Part shown: one piece after another, positions 52,472-61,383 of the stretch
How positions within the stretch are numbered: the stretch's first letter is position 1
Layout: every line of letters begins with the position of its first letter
From: JAFGMC01 sp963540515
GTDB lineage: Bacteria; Pseudomonadota; Alphaproteobacteria; Rs-D84
Reading direction: 5' to 3'
DNA length: 64,000 bases
Assembly: GCA_963540515.1 (NCBI GenBank)
Contig: CAUTNA010000003.1
Location: 1-64,000 of the forward strand
Made by a program: the position numbers and the translations under genes
Notes under the pieces: generated by a model
Database searches by the model: none
Told to the model about the DNA's origin: nothing
What the model saw: only the letters and a program-made list of their open reading frames with translations

Positions 52472-53224
52472 ATGTTTAATTTTTTTAAGAAAGATAAACC
52501 TTTAACTAAAATTCCAAAACATATTGCTTTTATTTGTGATGGTAATCGCAGATGGGCAGAATCACGTGGTATGCCACCACTGTTTGGACATAAAGCAGGA
52601 ATATCAAATTTTGAAAATTTAACAAAATGGTTTTTAAATAAAGGTGTTGAGACTATTACATTTTTTATATTTTCAACAGAAAATTGGTCAAGAACAAAAG
52701 AAGAAGTCGATTTTTTAATGAACCTTTTTTATACCGAAATGAAGAATAATTTAAAGCATGCGATAAAAAATAATATTCGTTATAGAGTTATTGGATCACG
52801 TGATAGACTTCCTAAAAAATTAGCAGATATTTGTGATGAGTTAGAGGAAAAAACTTCTGAAAATGTCTCGGGTACTGTTGTTTTTGCTCTTAATTATGGT
52901 GGACAGGATGAAATTTTAAATGCTGTAAATGAAGCAATTAAAAATGGTCAAGTTTTAAATAAAGAAGAATTTGAAACATTTTTAGATACATCAGATTTAT
53001 TACCTATTGATTTACTTGTTAGAACAAGTAATGAAAACAGAATTTCAAATTTTATGCTCTGGAAGCTTGCTTATGCAGAATTGTTGTTTATTAAGCCTCA
53101 TTGGCCAGAATTTGTAAAAAGTGAAAAATTGTGGAGTTTTGTTTTAGAGGAATATTCAAAAAGAAATAGACGCTTTGGTGGTGGTAAAAAACTTAATTAT
53201 TCTGGTAAAAAAACTAAGAAGTAA
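52472..53224 (+). CDS. uppS: Undecaprenyl diphosphate synthase
   Basis: 250-residue cis-prenyltransferase making the C55 carrier for peptidoglycan and O-antigen. HIAFICDGNRRWAESRGMP contains the catalytic Asp, FSTENWSR follows, and RTSNENRISNFMLWKLAYAE holds the diphosphate-binding arginines. It ends 4 bases before cdsA. Confidence 0.96.
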   Translation: MFNFFKKDKPLTKIPKHIAFICDGNRRWAESRGMPPLFGHKAGISNFENLTKWFLNKGVETITFFIFSTENWSRTKEEVDFLMNLFYTEMKNNLKHAIKNNIRYRVIGSRDRLPKKLADICDELEEKTSENVSGTVVFALNYGGQDEILNAVNEAIKNGQVLNKEEFETFLDTSDLLPIDLLVRTSNENRISNFMLWKLAYAELLFIKPHWPEFVKSEKLWSFVLEEYSKRNRRFGGGKKLNYSGKKTKK

Positions 53225-53228
53225 TAAA

Positions 53229-53876
53229 ATGATGAATATAACAAAAAGAATATTAGTATCGATTTTCTTATTTTCAGCAGTTGTTGGTATATTTTTCTTA
53301 GAAAAATCTGGTATTCATATTACAAAGTTTATAACTTTTGGTATATCTCTTGGTATGATTTTGGAGTTTATTTATTCACTTACTAGACTTGATAAAAAAG
53401 TTTTTAACAATTCTAATATAGTTTTATGCTTTGTCTTTATTTTGTTGCTTATAATTTTATCAATGTGTGCATATAAAATAGGGACAAGACCTTGGATTGT
53501 TTTAATGATGTTAATTATAATAAGTTCTGCAGATATGGCTGGATATATTTTTGGAAGTCTTTTTAAAGGTTCAAAAATGTGGGAAAGTTTGTCTCCAAAT
53601 AAAACTTGGTCAGGACAAATTTTTGGTATTATTTTTGGAACTATTTCTATAGTGTTATTTGGTTTTATAGTATCAAAGACTTTTATGCCTCAGATGCTTT
53701 GGATTGGAATAGGGGTATCTTTACTTTCTCAATATGGTGATTTAACTGCCAGTTTTATTAAAAGAAAATTGGGAATAAAAGATTTTGGTAATATTTTGCC
53801 AGGACATGGTGGACTTTTGGATAGGTTTGATGGTTGGATATATGTTCTTCCTATAATCTATTTTGTAATGTTATAA
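53229..53876 (+). CDS. cdsA: Phosphatidate cytidylyltransferase
   Basis: 215 residues from the ATG at 53229 (an open frame from 53175 overlaps uppS). Multi-pass membrane protein. The CDP-diglyceride synthetase signature is in the last third: GDLTASFIKRKLGIKDFGNI followed by PGHGGLLDRFDG, with SPNKTWSG before it. Short for the family (usually 260-285), mainly from fewer N-terminal helices. Makes CDP-diacylglycerol for phospholipids. Confidence 0.92.
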   Translation: MMNITKRILVSIFLFSAVVGIFFLEKSGIHITKFITFGISLGMILEFIYSLTRLDKKVFNNSNIVLCFVFILLLIILSMCAYKIGTRPWIVLMMLIIISSADMAGYIFGSLFKGSKMWESLSPNKTWSGQIFGIIFGTISIVLFGFIVSKTFMPQMLWIGIGVSLLSQYGDLTASFIKRKLGIKDFGNILPGHGGLLDRFDGWIYVLPIIYFVML

Positions 53877-53887
53877 AGGGTTTTATT

Positions 53888-54949
53888 ATGAGTATTATTT
53901 ATATGGTTTTAGCGCTTTTAATTGTTATGGGCGTTGTTGTATTTATTCATGAACTTGGTCATTTTTTAGCAGCCAGACTTTCAAAGGTTAAAGTTAATAC
54001 TTTTTCTATTGGTTTTGGTCCTGCTCTCTTAAAATGGCATGATAAGAAAGGCACTTGTTGGCAAATCTCTCTTCTTCCTTTTGGTGGTTATGTTTCTGTT
54101 TATGGTCAAGAAGATATGTTTAATAGAAAAAAGTATCAAGAGCTTTCAAATGAAGAAAAAAAAGGTCATTATTTATCTGCTCCTGCTTGGAAACAGTTTA
54201 TAATAGTCTTGGCTGGTGTTTTTATGAATTTTGTTTTAGCTTGGTTTATATATTCATCACTATTTGCATTTAAGCCAAAACAAATACAACTTCCTGTTGT
54301 TGGACAAGTTATTCAAGAAAGTTCAGCTTTTAAAGCAGGTATAAAACCAGGAGATACTATTCTTACAATTGATAATAAAAAAATAACTCATTGGGGAGAT
54401 ATAATAATTGCAAAAGAACTTGCCTCAAATAGGGATGCTAAAATAGCATTGGTTCGTAATTCAGAACTTGTTCAAGTAAGTGTTTCTCCCGCAGAAAAAT
54501 GGGGATTGATTGCAGACGGTAGTAAAGTTGAATTTCATAAAAAAGGTTTTTTGGGTGCGTTATATTCAGGTGCAAGAGAAACTTACAGACAATCAAAAAC
54601 ACTAATTACAGTATTAAAGCAAATAATTACAGGAGAAAGATCAACTAAACAACTTGGATCTTTTATTAGTATAGCTCAAGTTTCAGCAAAGGCTATGGAA
54701 ACTGGTTTGGTTGCACTTCTTTCAATAATTGCTCTTATATCTGTAAACTTAGCGGTTGTAAATTTACTTCCAATACCTGCGGTTGATGGAGGGTATTTGA
54801 TGGTTTTGTTAATTGAAGCTATCATTCGCAGAAAGTTAGGTGGTAGAGGAATGGAATTTACTATTCTTATTGGTTGGTTTTTTATAATATCTCTTATGTG
54901 TCTTACTATGTGGAATGATATAAGTCGTATATTTGGAATATCTTTATAA
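53888..54949 (+). CDS. rseP: Site-2 metalloprotease RseP
   Basis: 353 residues from the ATG at 53888. Zinc site HELGH in the first membrane helix (VVFIHELGHFLAAR), a single visible PDZ domain (about 120-200, VIQESSAFKAGIKPGDTIL), and the second zinc motif NLLPIPAVDGG. E. coli RseP (about 450 residues) has two PDZ domains, so this is the shorter form. Intramembrane cleavage of anti-sigma factors or signal-peptide remnants. dxr, often between cdsA and rseP, is absent. Confidence 0.94.
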   Translation: MSIIYMVLALLIVMGVVVFIHELGHFLAARLSKVKVNTFSIGFGPALLKWHDKKGTCWQISLLPFGGYVSVYGQEDMFNRKKYQELSNEEKKGHYLSAPAWKQFIIVLAGVFMNFVLAWFIYSSLFAFKPKQIQLPVVGQVIQESSAFKAGIKPGDTILTIDNKKITHWGDIIIAKELASNRDAKIALVRNSELVQVSVSPAEKWGLIADGSKVEFHKKGFLGALYSGARETYRQSKTLITVLKQIITGERSTKQLGSFISIAQVSAKAMETGLVALLSIIALISVNLAVVNLLPIPAVDGGYLMVLLIEAIIRRKLGGRGMEFTILIGWFFIISLMCLTMWNDISRIFGISL

Positions 54950-54953
54950 GTTT

Positions 54954-57203
54954 ATGAAAAAAATACTATTATTAGTTTTTTTATTAACATCAAATAGTAG
55001 TTTTGCTGCTGTTATAAATTCTATCAAAGTATACGGCAATTTGCGTATGGATAAAGAATCTATAGCAATACTTGCTGATGTAAAAAACGGTGATAATATA
55101 AATTCATATGAGTTAAATAATATAGTAAAAAAACTTCAAGAATCAGGATATTTCTTAAATGTTTCTGCAGATATTAATGGAAATACTTTAAATATATCTG
55201 TATCCGAGGCACCAATTGTAAGTAAAGTTACAATTGAAGGAAATGATGAAATATCAAGAGATGATTTAAAAAAAGAAATTCAGTTAAAAGATTTATCAGT
55301 TTATAGTGAATCTGTTATTGGTATGGATATTAAAAGGATGCTTACTTTATACCAAAGGAAAGGATTTTTTGGAACAAAAATTGAACCACAAAAAATAACT
55401 TTAGATGATAATAGAGTAAATATTGTTTATTCAATAAAAGAAGGACACCCAACATATATTGAATATATAAATTTTGAAGGAAATAAAAAATTCTCTTCAT
55501 CTAGTTTAAGAGGTGCAATACTATCCAGACAACATAGATGGTGGAGAATATTTTCTTCTTTTGATGTTTTTGATGAAGATAGAATAAAATATGATCAAAG
55601 TTTACTTGGACAATTTTATCTAAGACATGGTTATGCTGATTTTACTATTAAAGAAGCAAAGGGAGAATTTACAGAAAACAGAGAATATTATTCTGTAAAA
55701 TTTACAGTTGATGAAGGTAATAAATATTATTTTGGAAAAATATCAATTAAAAATCCTTTTGATGATGTAAAAGATGAAGATATTTTAAAAGTTATAAAAA
55801 CAAAAGAAGGAAATACTTATAATACAGATAAAATTGAAACAACTATATCTAATATTCGCCTTATTATATCTGATAATGGATATTCTTTTATTAATGTTGA
55901 ACCAAAAATAAAGAAAAATTCAGAAAATAGAACAATTGATATTGAATATGATATTGAAAAAACAAAAAGAATGTATTTATCAAGTATTGATATAAAAGGT
56001 AATGTAAGAACTTTTGACAGCGTTATAAAACATATGTTACCTATGAGAGAATCTGATCCATTTTCACTTCAGACTATTGAAAATGGACGCCAAAGACTTA
56101 TGCGTAGTAGATTCTTTAAAGATGTCCAGATGGTACCTCTTCGTATAGAAAATGAAGATTTAATTAATTTAGAGTTGAGAGTTTCTGAACAACCAACAGG
56201 AGAATTGAGCGGTGGAGTTGGTTGGTCTAATATTAACGGTTTTATGATAGATGCAGGAATTACTGAAAATAACTTTATGGGACGTGGTCAAATAGTTCAA
56301 CTTAAAGCCTCTATTGCAGAGTATCAGAAAAATGTAGGTTTTAGTTTTACAGAGCCATATTTGTTTGACAGAGACTTATCTGGTGGATTTGATGTTTCAT
56401 ATACTCGTTATGATTATGGAACTTTTAAAGGGCTTTCTTATGATAAAGATGCTTTAAATATTTCTGGTAGACTTGGATGGCTTCTTACAGATAATTGGAG
56501 TCAAACACTTAGATTAAGTGCAACTTTTGACAAAAATTTTGATCGTGATTCATATGGAAAAAATGAGAGTTTGTATACTTTGAGTACTAATTTTAGATAT
56601 TATAATTTAGATACTAACTTTGCACAAAATACTCATACTGGTATTACCAGTAATATTTTCTTTAGTTATACTGGATTTGGTGGAACTCAGAATTTCCTAA
56701 AATTTGGTAGTGATATAACAGGACTTGTTAATTTTTTTGATGATAGATGGCAATTAAAATCAAGTCTAGATTTTGGATATATGCAAGAAATTGGAAGATA
56801 TATACCAAGAGTTTATAGATTCTTTTTAGGTGGAGAGACCTTGCGCGGTTTTGATGTTGCGGGAGTAGGTAGTAGAAATCCTTATTATAATGTAAATCTT
56901 GGAGGATTATGGAAGTTAAATGGGACAACACAACTTAATTTTCCAATATTTATACCTGATGAATATCAAGTAAAGGGATTTATTTTTACAGATTATGGAA
57001 TTTTAGGCAGACCACCTAAGAAAGATTATAAATTTGGATCATCTCCTAATTTTATAGATCAAGATTTAAGAACATCTGTTGGTTTTGGAATATTTTGGAA
57101 TACACCTATGGGACCTATGAATTTCTCTTGGGGTTGGCCAATTCGTATAAATCCATACGATATTGAAAGAAAGTTTTTATTGTCATTTGCTACACAGTTT
57201 TAA
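54954..57203 (+). CDS. bamA: Outer-membrane protein assembly factor BamA
   Basis: 749 residues from the ATG at 54954. Signal peptide KKILLLVFLLTSNSSFA, five POTRA repeats to about residue 415 (opening INSIKVYGNLRMDKESI), then the 16-strand barrel with GVGWSNINGFMIDAGITENN, the conserved loop-6 motif as VRGF-type LRGFDVAG, and a C-terminal strand RKFLLSFATQF. Inserts other barrels into the outer membrane. The usual downstream skp-lpxD-fabZ-lpxA are replaced by VirB8-like genes. Confidence 0.96.
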   Translation: MKKILLLVFLLTSNSSFAAVINSIKVYGNLRMDKESIAILADVKNGDNINSYELNNIVKKLQESGYFLNVSADINGNTLNISVSEAPIVSKVTIEGNDEISRDDLKKEIQLKDLSVYSESVIGMDIKRMLTLYQRKGFFGTKIEPQKITLDDNRVNIVYSIKEGHPTYIEYINFEGNKKFSSSSLRGAILSRQHRWWRIFSSFDVFDEDRIKYDQSLLGQFYLRHGYADFTIKEAKGEFTENREYYSVKFTVDEGNKYYFGKISIKNPFDDVKDEDILKVIKTKEGNTYNTDKIETTISNIRLIISDNGYSFINVEPKIKKNSENRTIDIEYDIEKTKRMYLSSIDIKGNVRTFDSVIKHMLPMRESDPFSLQTIENGRQRLMRSRFFKDVQMVPLRIENEDLINLELRVSEQPTGELSGGVGWSNINGFMIDAGITENNFMGRGQIVQLKASIAEYQKNVGFSFTEPYLFDRDLSGGFDVSYTRYDYGTFKGLSYDKDALNISGRLGWLLTDNWSQTLRLSATFDKNFDRDSYGKNESLYTLSTNFRYYNLDTNFAQNTHTGITSNIFFSYTGFGGTQNFLKFGSDITGLVNFFDDRWQLKSSLDFGYMQEIGRYIPRVYRFFLGGETLRGFDVAGVGSRNPYYNVNLGGLWKLNGTTQLNFPIFIPDEYQVKGFIFTDYGILGRPPKKDYKFGSSPNFIDQDLRTSVGFGIFWNTPMGPMNFSWGWPIRINPYDIERKFLLSFATQF

Positions 57204-57237
57204 AATATTTAGTTTATTGATTAAAAATTTAATTAGT

Positions 57238-57267
57238 TCAATTATAAAATTTTAATTTTATAATTGA
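57238..57267. terminator. Hairpin after bamA
   Basis: A 13-bp AT stem (TCAATTATAAAAT and complement) with a TTTA loop, 35 bases after the bamA stop. No T run follows, so it may be a processing or stability element. Confidence 0.45.
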
Positions 57268-57321
57268 TAAGTAGTATACTAATGTTTTATTATCATTCTT
57301 ATAAGAATATAAAGGGCAGAG

Positions 57322-57468
57322 ATGAAAAAAATATTATTTATATTTTCTGTTATTTTAACTCTTGCAGGTTGTGGTCAAGTTTATGATAAAGAACCTGTTG
57401 GTGTTGGTTATGATAATGATGAATTGAAATTAAGTCCATGTGCATGTATTAAGGTTTATAAGGCTTAG
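57322..57468 (+). CDS. 48-residue lipoprotein (VirB7-like)
   Basis: MKKILFIFSVILTLAGCGQV: signal with lipobox LAGC (Cys 17). The 31-residue mature part ends with CACIKVYKA, including two cysteines. AAAGGGCAGAG is the ribosome site. The next gene, a VirB8-like protein, starts 5 bases after its stop. Tiny lipoproteins beside VirB8 fit VirB7 of type IV secretion, which forms a disulfide with VirB9; this is inference from size and position. Confidence 0.6.
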   Translation: MKKILFIFSVILTLAGCGQVYDKEPVGVGYDNDELKLSPCACIKVYKA

Positions 57469-57473
57469 ATATT

Positions 57474-58148
57474 GTGGAATACCCAGATAATTTTGATACT
57501 ATAGCTTTCCCATTTGGAAAAGATCTTGCTTTGATGAGAACAATAGCTATTTGGGTTTCTATGCTTTTTATTATAATAGCTTTTTTATCTTTTTTAATAG
57601 TATGGATATCAAAATCAGATAAATTAAAAGCGTATGTATTGTCAACAGACAGAGATACACAAAGAATAGTACTTGTTTCAAATAAAAAAGAAATACAAGA
57701 TAATTTACCAGAAAGAGTGCTTCAAGAATCGTTAATTGTAGGATTTTTAAATAATTGGTTTAATGTTTCTTCTAAAGATTCAGAAAATACACTTTGGAAA
57801 AAGTGTAATAGAGAAGAATGTACTTCTGAAGATCTATCTAATACTTGTGCAATTTATTGTAATAGTTCTGAGGAATTATATTCAAAATTCCTTTATAATA
57901 CTGTACCTATATATAATCATATTCTTGAAAATGGTGATAAATGGAATCTTATTAAAGATAGTCTTGAGATTAAACTATTAGGTAACATAACAAATTTTTA
58001 TGGTTTTTGGAGTGTTAAAGGAATTGTTAAAACAACATCTAGAAAAATAAATTTTGTTGGTTTTATAACAGTTTTAAAAAATGTTAATTTATATCCTAAA
58101 AATTTAGGGTTTTATATACAAAGTTTTAGTTCGTATGGGTTAAATTAG
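57474..58148 (+). CDS. VirB8-like inner-membrane protein (first of two)
   Basis: 224 residues, GTG start. A cytoplasmic N-terminus of ~20 residues, one membrane helix (about 24-46, TIAIWVSMLFIIIAFLSFLIVW), and a periplasmic domain with the alpha/beta layout of VirB8 (NTF2-like). VLQESLIVGFLNNWFNVS is the first helix region and KNLGFYIQSFSSYG at the end resembles the NPLGFxVxxY close of VirB8. Four cysteines form a local cluster (KKCNREECTSE, NTCAIYCNSS). It overlaps the next gene by 1 base. Assignment is tentative. Confidence 0.5.
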   Translation: MEYPDNFDTIAFPFGKDLALMRTIAIWVSMLFIIIAFLSFLIVWISKSDKLKAYVLSTDRDTQRIVLVSNKKEIQDNLPERVLQESLIVGFLNNWFNVSSKDSENTLWKKCNREECTSEDLSNTCAIYCNSSEELYSKFLYNTVPIYNHILENGDKWNLIKDSLEIKLLGNITNFYGFWSVKGIVKTTSRKINFVGFITVLKNVNLYPKNLGFYIQSFSSYGLN

Positions 58149-58789
58149 TGAATAAATTAAAAGTTTTTTTTATAAGTTTATTGTTAATTATAATGACTTT
58201 GATAATTGTATTCTTAAGTACTGTTTTATACTCTGCATCATCTAAAAGAAGAATAGAACCTTTTATTTTTCAACCTTCATTTTTATCTGTTAATAGAATT
58301 GAAACTCCTATAAATATTAATTCTATACCAGAAGATGTTTTATTAAATAAATTAATTTATAATTTTATTATAGAGTATTTTTATGTTATTCCATCTAAAG
58401 AAAATATTGAAGAAAGAATTCTTAAGAGTTCTGTTATATCATCAATGACATCAAAACAAGTTTTTAATAATTGGGTTAATACAGAAGCAAAACTAATAGA
58501 AGAAATGATAAAAAATAACAAATATAGAACAGTATCTATTACAGATAAAATTGAGAAAAGAGGAGAGTTTTTTGAAGTTTATTTCGAACTAAAAACTTGG
58601 GAAGAATCTAATAATTTATTGTATAAACCAAAAATAGAAAAAGGACATTTTCTAATTAAACTAGTTTTTGAAAAAGGACTAAGAGAACTTAGAGGTGGTA
58701 AAAAATTTGATGTAAATGAATATTTAGATTCTGGTGGTAATCCTGCATCTGTATTTAAATTTCAAGTAAAAGAATTACATAGGTATTAG
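58148..58789 (+). CDS. VirB8-like inner-membrane protein (second of two)
   Basis: 213 residues, GTG start overlapping the previous stop. One membrane helix (about 6-29, FFISLLLIIMTLIIVFLSTVLY), then a periplasmic domain with helix-rich first half (LLNKLIYNFIIEYFYVIPS) and strands in the second. GGNPASVFKFQVKELHRY closes the protein like the NP(L)GF..V..Y end of VirB8. Two VirB8 paralogues together also occur in Rickettsiales type IV systems. Tentative. Confidence 0.5.
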   Translation: MNKLKVFFISLLLIIMTLIIVFLSTVLYSASSKRRIEPFIFQPSFLSVNRIETPININSIPEDVLLNKLIYNFIIEYFYVIPSKENIEERILKSSVISSMTSKQVFNNWVNTEAKLIEEMIKNNKYRTVSITDKIEKRGEFFEVYFELKTWEESNNLLYKPKIEKGHFLIKLVFEKGLRELRGGKKFDVNEYLDSGGNPASVFKFQVKELHRY

Positions 58790-58793
58790 AAGT

Positions 58794-59540
58794 ATGAAGT
58801 TTTTTATATTAATATTTTTATTTTTTATAAATATTTCTTATGCAGAGGACAGTTTTATACAAGAAAGTAGTGATCCTGATTTAAACCCTGAATCTGTCAG
58901 TTTAAATGATGGAGCAAGTGTTGCAAATGTGTCAAAGTTTGATATTGCAGGAGTCAGTCTTGGAATGTCATTTGAAAACGTTCAAAGATTATTTTTTAAG
59001 ATAAAATCAGTATATGTTCCAAGAAAGAAGAATAGTATTGTTTATACAATGCATAAAGATTGGAAATACAATCTTGATTATGAATGTAGAAGACAAAAAA
59101 TTGTTATTCCAAGTGAACTTGAAAAATGTATAAATACTTTGGGAAGAAAAAGAGGACTTCTCTATGCTTCGGAATTACATCTTGAACGTTTAAATACAGG
59201 TGAAACTATAGAAGTATATTTTACAAGTAATGCAACAGATAATGTTGTTTGGCGAGTTGTTTATAAAAATGATGTAAATGAATTAGAAGGAGATGGAGAA
59301 AAATTTGCAAATCAAAGAGAAAAAAAAATACTTTCTTTTTGGCAATCAGTTATAGATAAATATGGTGTTCCAAATTCTGGAAATGATAAGTGGATAAGTA
59401 CGACAAATGCTTTTGATCCAATGATGAAAGCATATTATGGAAGTTTGGATTTAATTGATAATGGAAGAAATTCTTCAGATTCATCAAAAAATATAGAGAC
59501 AGCAAGAAAAAATTTTAATTCAAAACCATATGCTTTTTAA
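58794..59540 (+). CDS. Periplasmic protein of unknown function after the VirB8-like pair
   Basis: 248 residues. Signal KFFILIFLFFINISYA. FDIAGVSLGMSFENVQRLFF (about 50-69) is the I-x-G-V-x-L-G-M-S-x-E-x-V pattern common to small periplasmic proteins that sit under SmpA/BamE-like or DUF-type folds. A basic middle with two cysteines follows, and EVYFTSNATDNVVWRVVYKN resembles BamE-like strands. It starts 5 bases after the previous gene and overlaps yraN by 11. Confidence 0.6.
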   Translation: MKFFILIFLFFINISYAEDSFIQESSDPDLNPESVSLNDGASVANVSKFDIAGVSLGMSFENVQRLFFKIKSVYVPRKKNSIVYTMHKDWKYNLDYECRRQKIVIPSELEKCINTLGRKRGLLYASELHLERLNTGETIEVYFTSNATDNVVWRVVYKNDVNELEGDGEKFANQREKKILSFWQSVIDKYGVPNSGNDKWISTTNAFDPMMKAYYGSLDLIDNGRNSSDSSKNIETARKNFNSKPYAF

Positions 59541-59877
59541 ATCAAGTTATATATCAGGAATATTTGCAGAAACTATAGTAAGTTTATATTTGAGGTTGCA
59601 TTTCTATAAAATATTAAAAAGAAGATATAAAACAGGTAATTATACGGGCAGGGCAGAGATAGATATAATTGCAAAAAGAAAAAATTTAATAATATTTGTT
59701 GAAGTTAAATACAGAAAAAATTTAGATTGTGCATTGAATGCAATTACAGAAAATCAAAAGAGAAGATTAATAAGAGCTGCAGAGACTTTTTTATTACAAC
59801 ATTATCCAAATTCTGATGCGAGATTTGATTTAATAGCAGTTTGTCCACCAAAAATATTTTGGATAAAAAATATTTAA
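59530..59877 (+). CDS. YraN/UPF0102 family nuclease-like protein
   Basis: 115 residues. SGIFAETIVSLYLR opens the family's first helix, then GRAEIDIIAKRKNLIIFVEVKYR with D and ExK of a PD-(D/E)xK nuclease core, and ITENQKRRLIRAAETFLL, ending DLIAVCPPK. Family members are predicted Holliday-junction-resolvase-like. The usual genomic partner rsmI is not present. It overlaps the preceding gene by 11 bases. Confidence 0.88.
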   Translation: MLFKSSYISGIFAETIVSLYLRLHFYKILKRRYKTGNYTGRAEIDIIAKRKNLIIFVEVKYRKNLDCALNAITENQKRRLIRAAETFLLQHYPNSDARFDLIAVCPPKIFWIKNI

Positions 59878-60036
59878 GTTTATTTAATATCTTTACTATA
59901 TTAATTCTAATTTAGAGAAAATGTTATTAATTTTTAATTAGTAAATTTTTTATTATTTAAAATTAAATAAAAAAATTCTTGTAAAAATTCTATTTTTTTA
60001 CTAGTCTTTGAAGTGTTCAATATAAAAGGAGAAAAA

Positions 60037-60858
60037 ATGATTTGGACAATACTTGTTTTGGTATTGGGAATCGCTTTGTATATGTTCAGCGGATCATTCG
60101 TTAAACAATCTGGCAAAACTCAAGAACCAAAATCAAAATTGGTAAAAAATGCAGTTAAAATATTATCTGTTATATTAGTTGCAGGTAGTGTTTGTCGTTT
60201 ATCTGTTCCATATTATTTAGTATCTGTAAATCCTATGATTTTACAGGATATGGCAACAAATATGCGTGAACAACAAAATGAAGAAAACAGTAAAATGGTT
60301 CGCAAATATGTTCGTTCTAATATGAAGGAAATGATGCAAGATGCTCCTGTTTTCGGAAATCTTGAAGGAAAGAAAACAATATTCTTGTTCTCTGATTATT
60401 CTTGTCCATATTGCCGTCGTGTACATGCAGAACTCAAACGTGTTATGAATGAAGATAAAGAAGTACGTGTTGTATTAAAGAACTTCTCTGTTCACGGACC
60501 TCTTTCTGATGCTCCTGCAAAGATTATCATAGCTGCAAAATTACAAGATAAAGAAAAAGCAGAAAAACTTGATAATATGTTAATGACAAGAGAATTTTAT
60601 TCTCAAGCTGACTTAAAAGATCAATCAAAAATTGGCGAAAAAGTTCAAAAGAATGTTTTGAAATTTGCTAAAGAGGTTGGTTTAGATGTTAAAAAATTGG
60701 AAGAAGATATGAATGGTGAAGCTGTAATGCGTGAACTTACAAATGTTCGTGAATTAGTAAGCCGTTTCCAAATATCTGGAACTCCATTTTTGATTATTGG
60801 TGATAAAGCATTCCCTGGTGCAATACCATATGGTCAAATAGTTGATGCTTTAAAATAA
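60037..60858 (+). CDS. DsbA-family thiol oxidoreductase, membrane-anchored
   Basis: 273 residues from the ATG at 60037 (AAAGGAG upstream). Two N-terminal hydrophobic segments (about 3-21 and 48-70) separated by a basic loop, then a thioredoxin/DsbA-like domain. DYSCPYCRRVHAELKRV holds the CxxC (CPYC), and the cis-Pro region is SGTPFLIIGDKAFPG. Resembles Com1/BdbD-type oxidoreductases. It would form disulfides in the many Cys-rich exported proteins of this window. Confidence 0.92.
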   Translation: MIWTILVLVLGIALYMFSGSFVKQSGKTQEPKSKLVKNAVKILSVILVAGSVCRLSVPYYLVSVNPMILQDMATNMREQQNEENSKMVRKYVRSNMKEMMQDAPVFGNLEGKKTIFLFSDYSCPYCRRVHAELKRVMNEDKEVRVVLKNFSVHGPLSDAPAKIIIAAKLQDKEKAEKLDNMLMTREFYSQADLKDQSKIGEKVQKNVLKFAKEVGLDVKKLEEDMNGEAVMRELTNVRELVSRFQISGTPFLIIGDKAFPGAIPYGQIVDALK

Positions 60859-60860
60859 AA

Positions 60861-60887
60861 AAATCCAGCGAAAGCTGGGTTTTTTTA
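60861..60887 (+). terminator. dsbA-like gene terminator
   Basis: Stem TCCAGC/GCTGGG with a GAAA tetraloop followed by seven T. Confidence 0.85.
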
Positions 60888-61043
60888 TTCTTATCTTTAT
60901 TTTATCTAACTTATCATTGATAATAATTTTTTTTATATTACTATAATGTCAATGTTAGTTTTTAAAGAACTGATATACTAATTTGTATAGATAATAAAGA
61001 ATTTTATAAAAAGAAAAAATTAAGAAATAAAAAGTTAAAGTTT

Positions 61044-61148
61044 ATGAAAGATAATATAAAAGAGTTAGCATTTTTTATAATTATTGCAACTGGTTTCTTA
61101 GCAAAGTTATTGTTTAATATTTTATTTGGTAACTCTAAATCTAAGTAA
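61044..61148 (+). CDS. Possible 34-residue single-helix membrane peptide
   Basis: MKDNIKELAFFIIIATGFLA and a Lys-rich end (NSKSK). One membrane helix with charged flanks, a plausible small protein, but the ribosome site is weak (AAAG). The rest of 60.9-61.4 kb shows nothing else I can support. Confidence 0.35.
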   Translation: MKDNIKELAFFIIIATGFLAKLLFNILFGNSKSK

Positions 61149-61383
61149 AAATCAGAAAAATAAAAAAATATTAGTAATTTTTAATTATTTGTATGGTTTA
61201 CTGTAGATAATTTAATTAAAATTTCCCGTTATACTTCAAAAAATGAATATTTGTCGAATCTACATCAAATTTTTTGCATAAAATCTGAATCTTGTCCAAA
61301 ATTTACAACAATTTCAATAATATTTTTTATATGTCTATATTAGATATATTTTTATTTTATTAACTCTTTTATAGATTACAATA
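61149..61383. other. AT-rich gap
   Basis: No gene, tRNA or clear hairpin seen. Confidence 0.4.
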
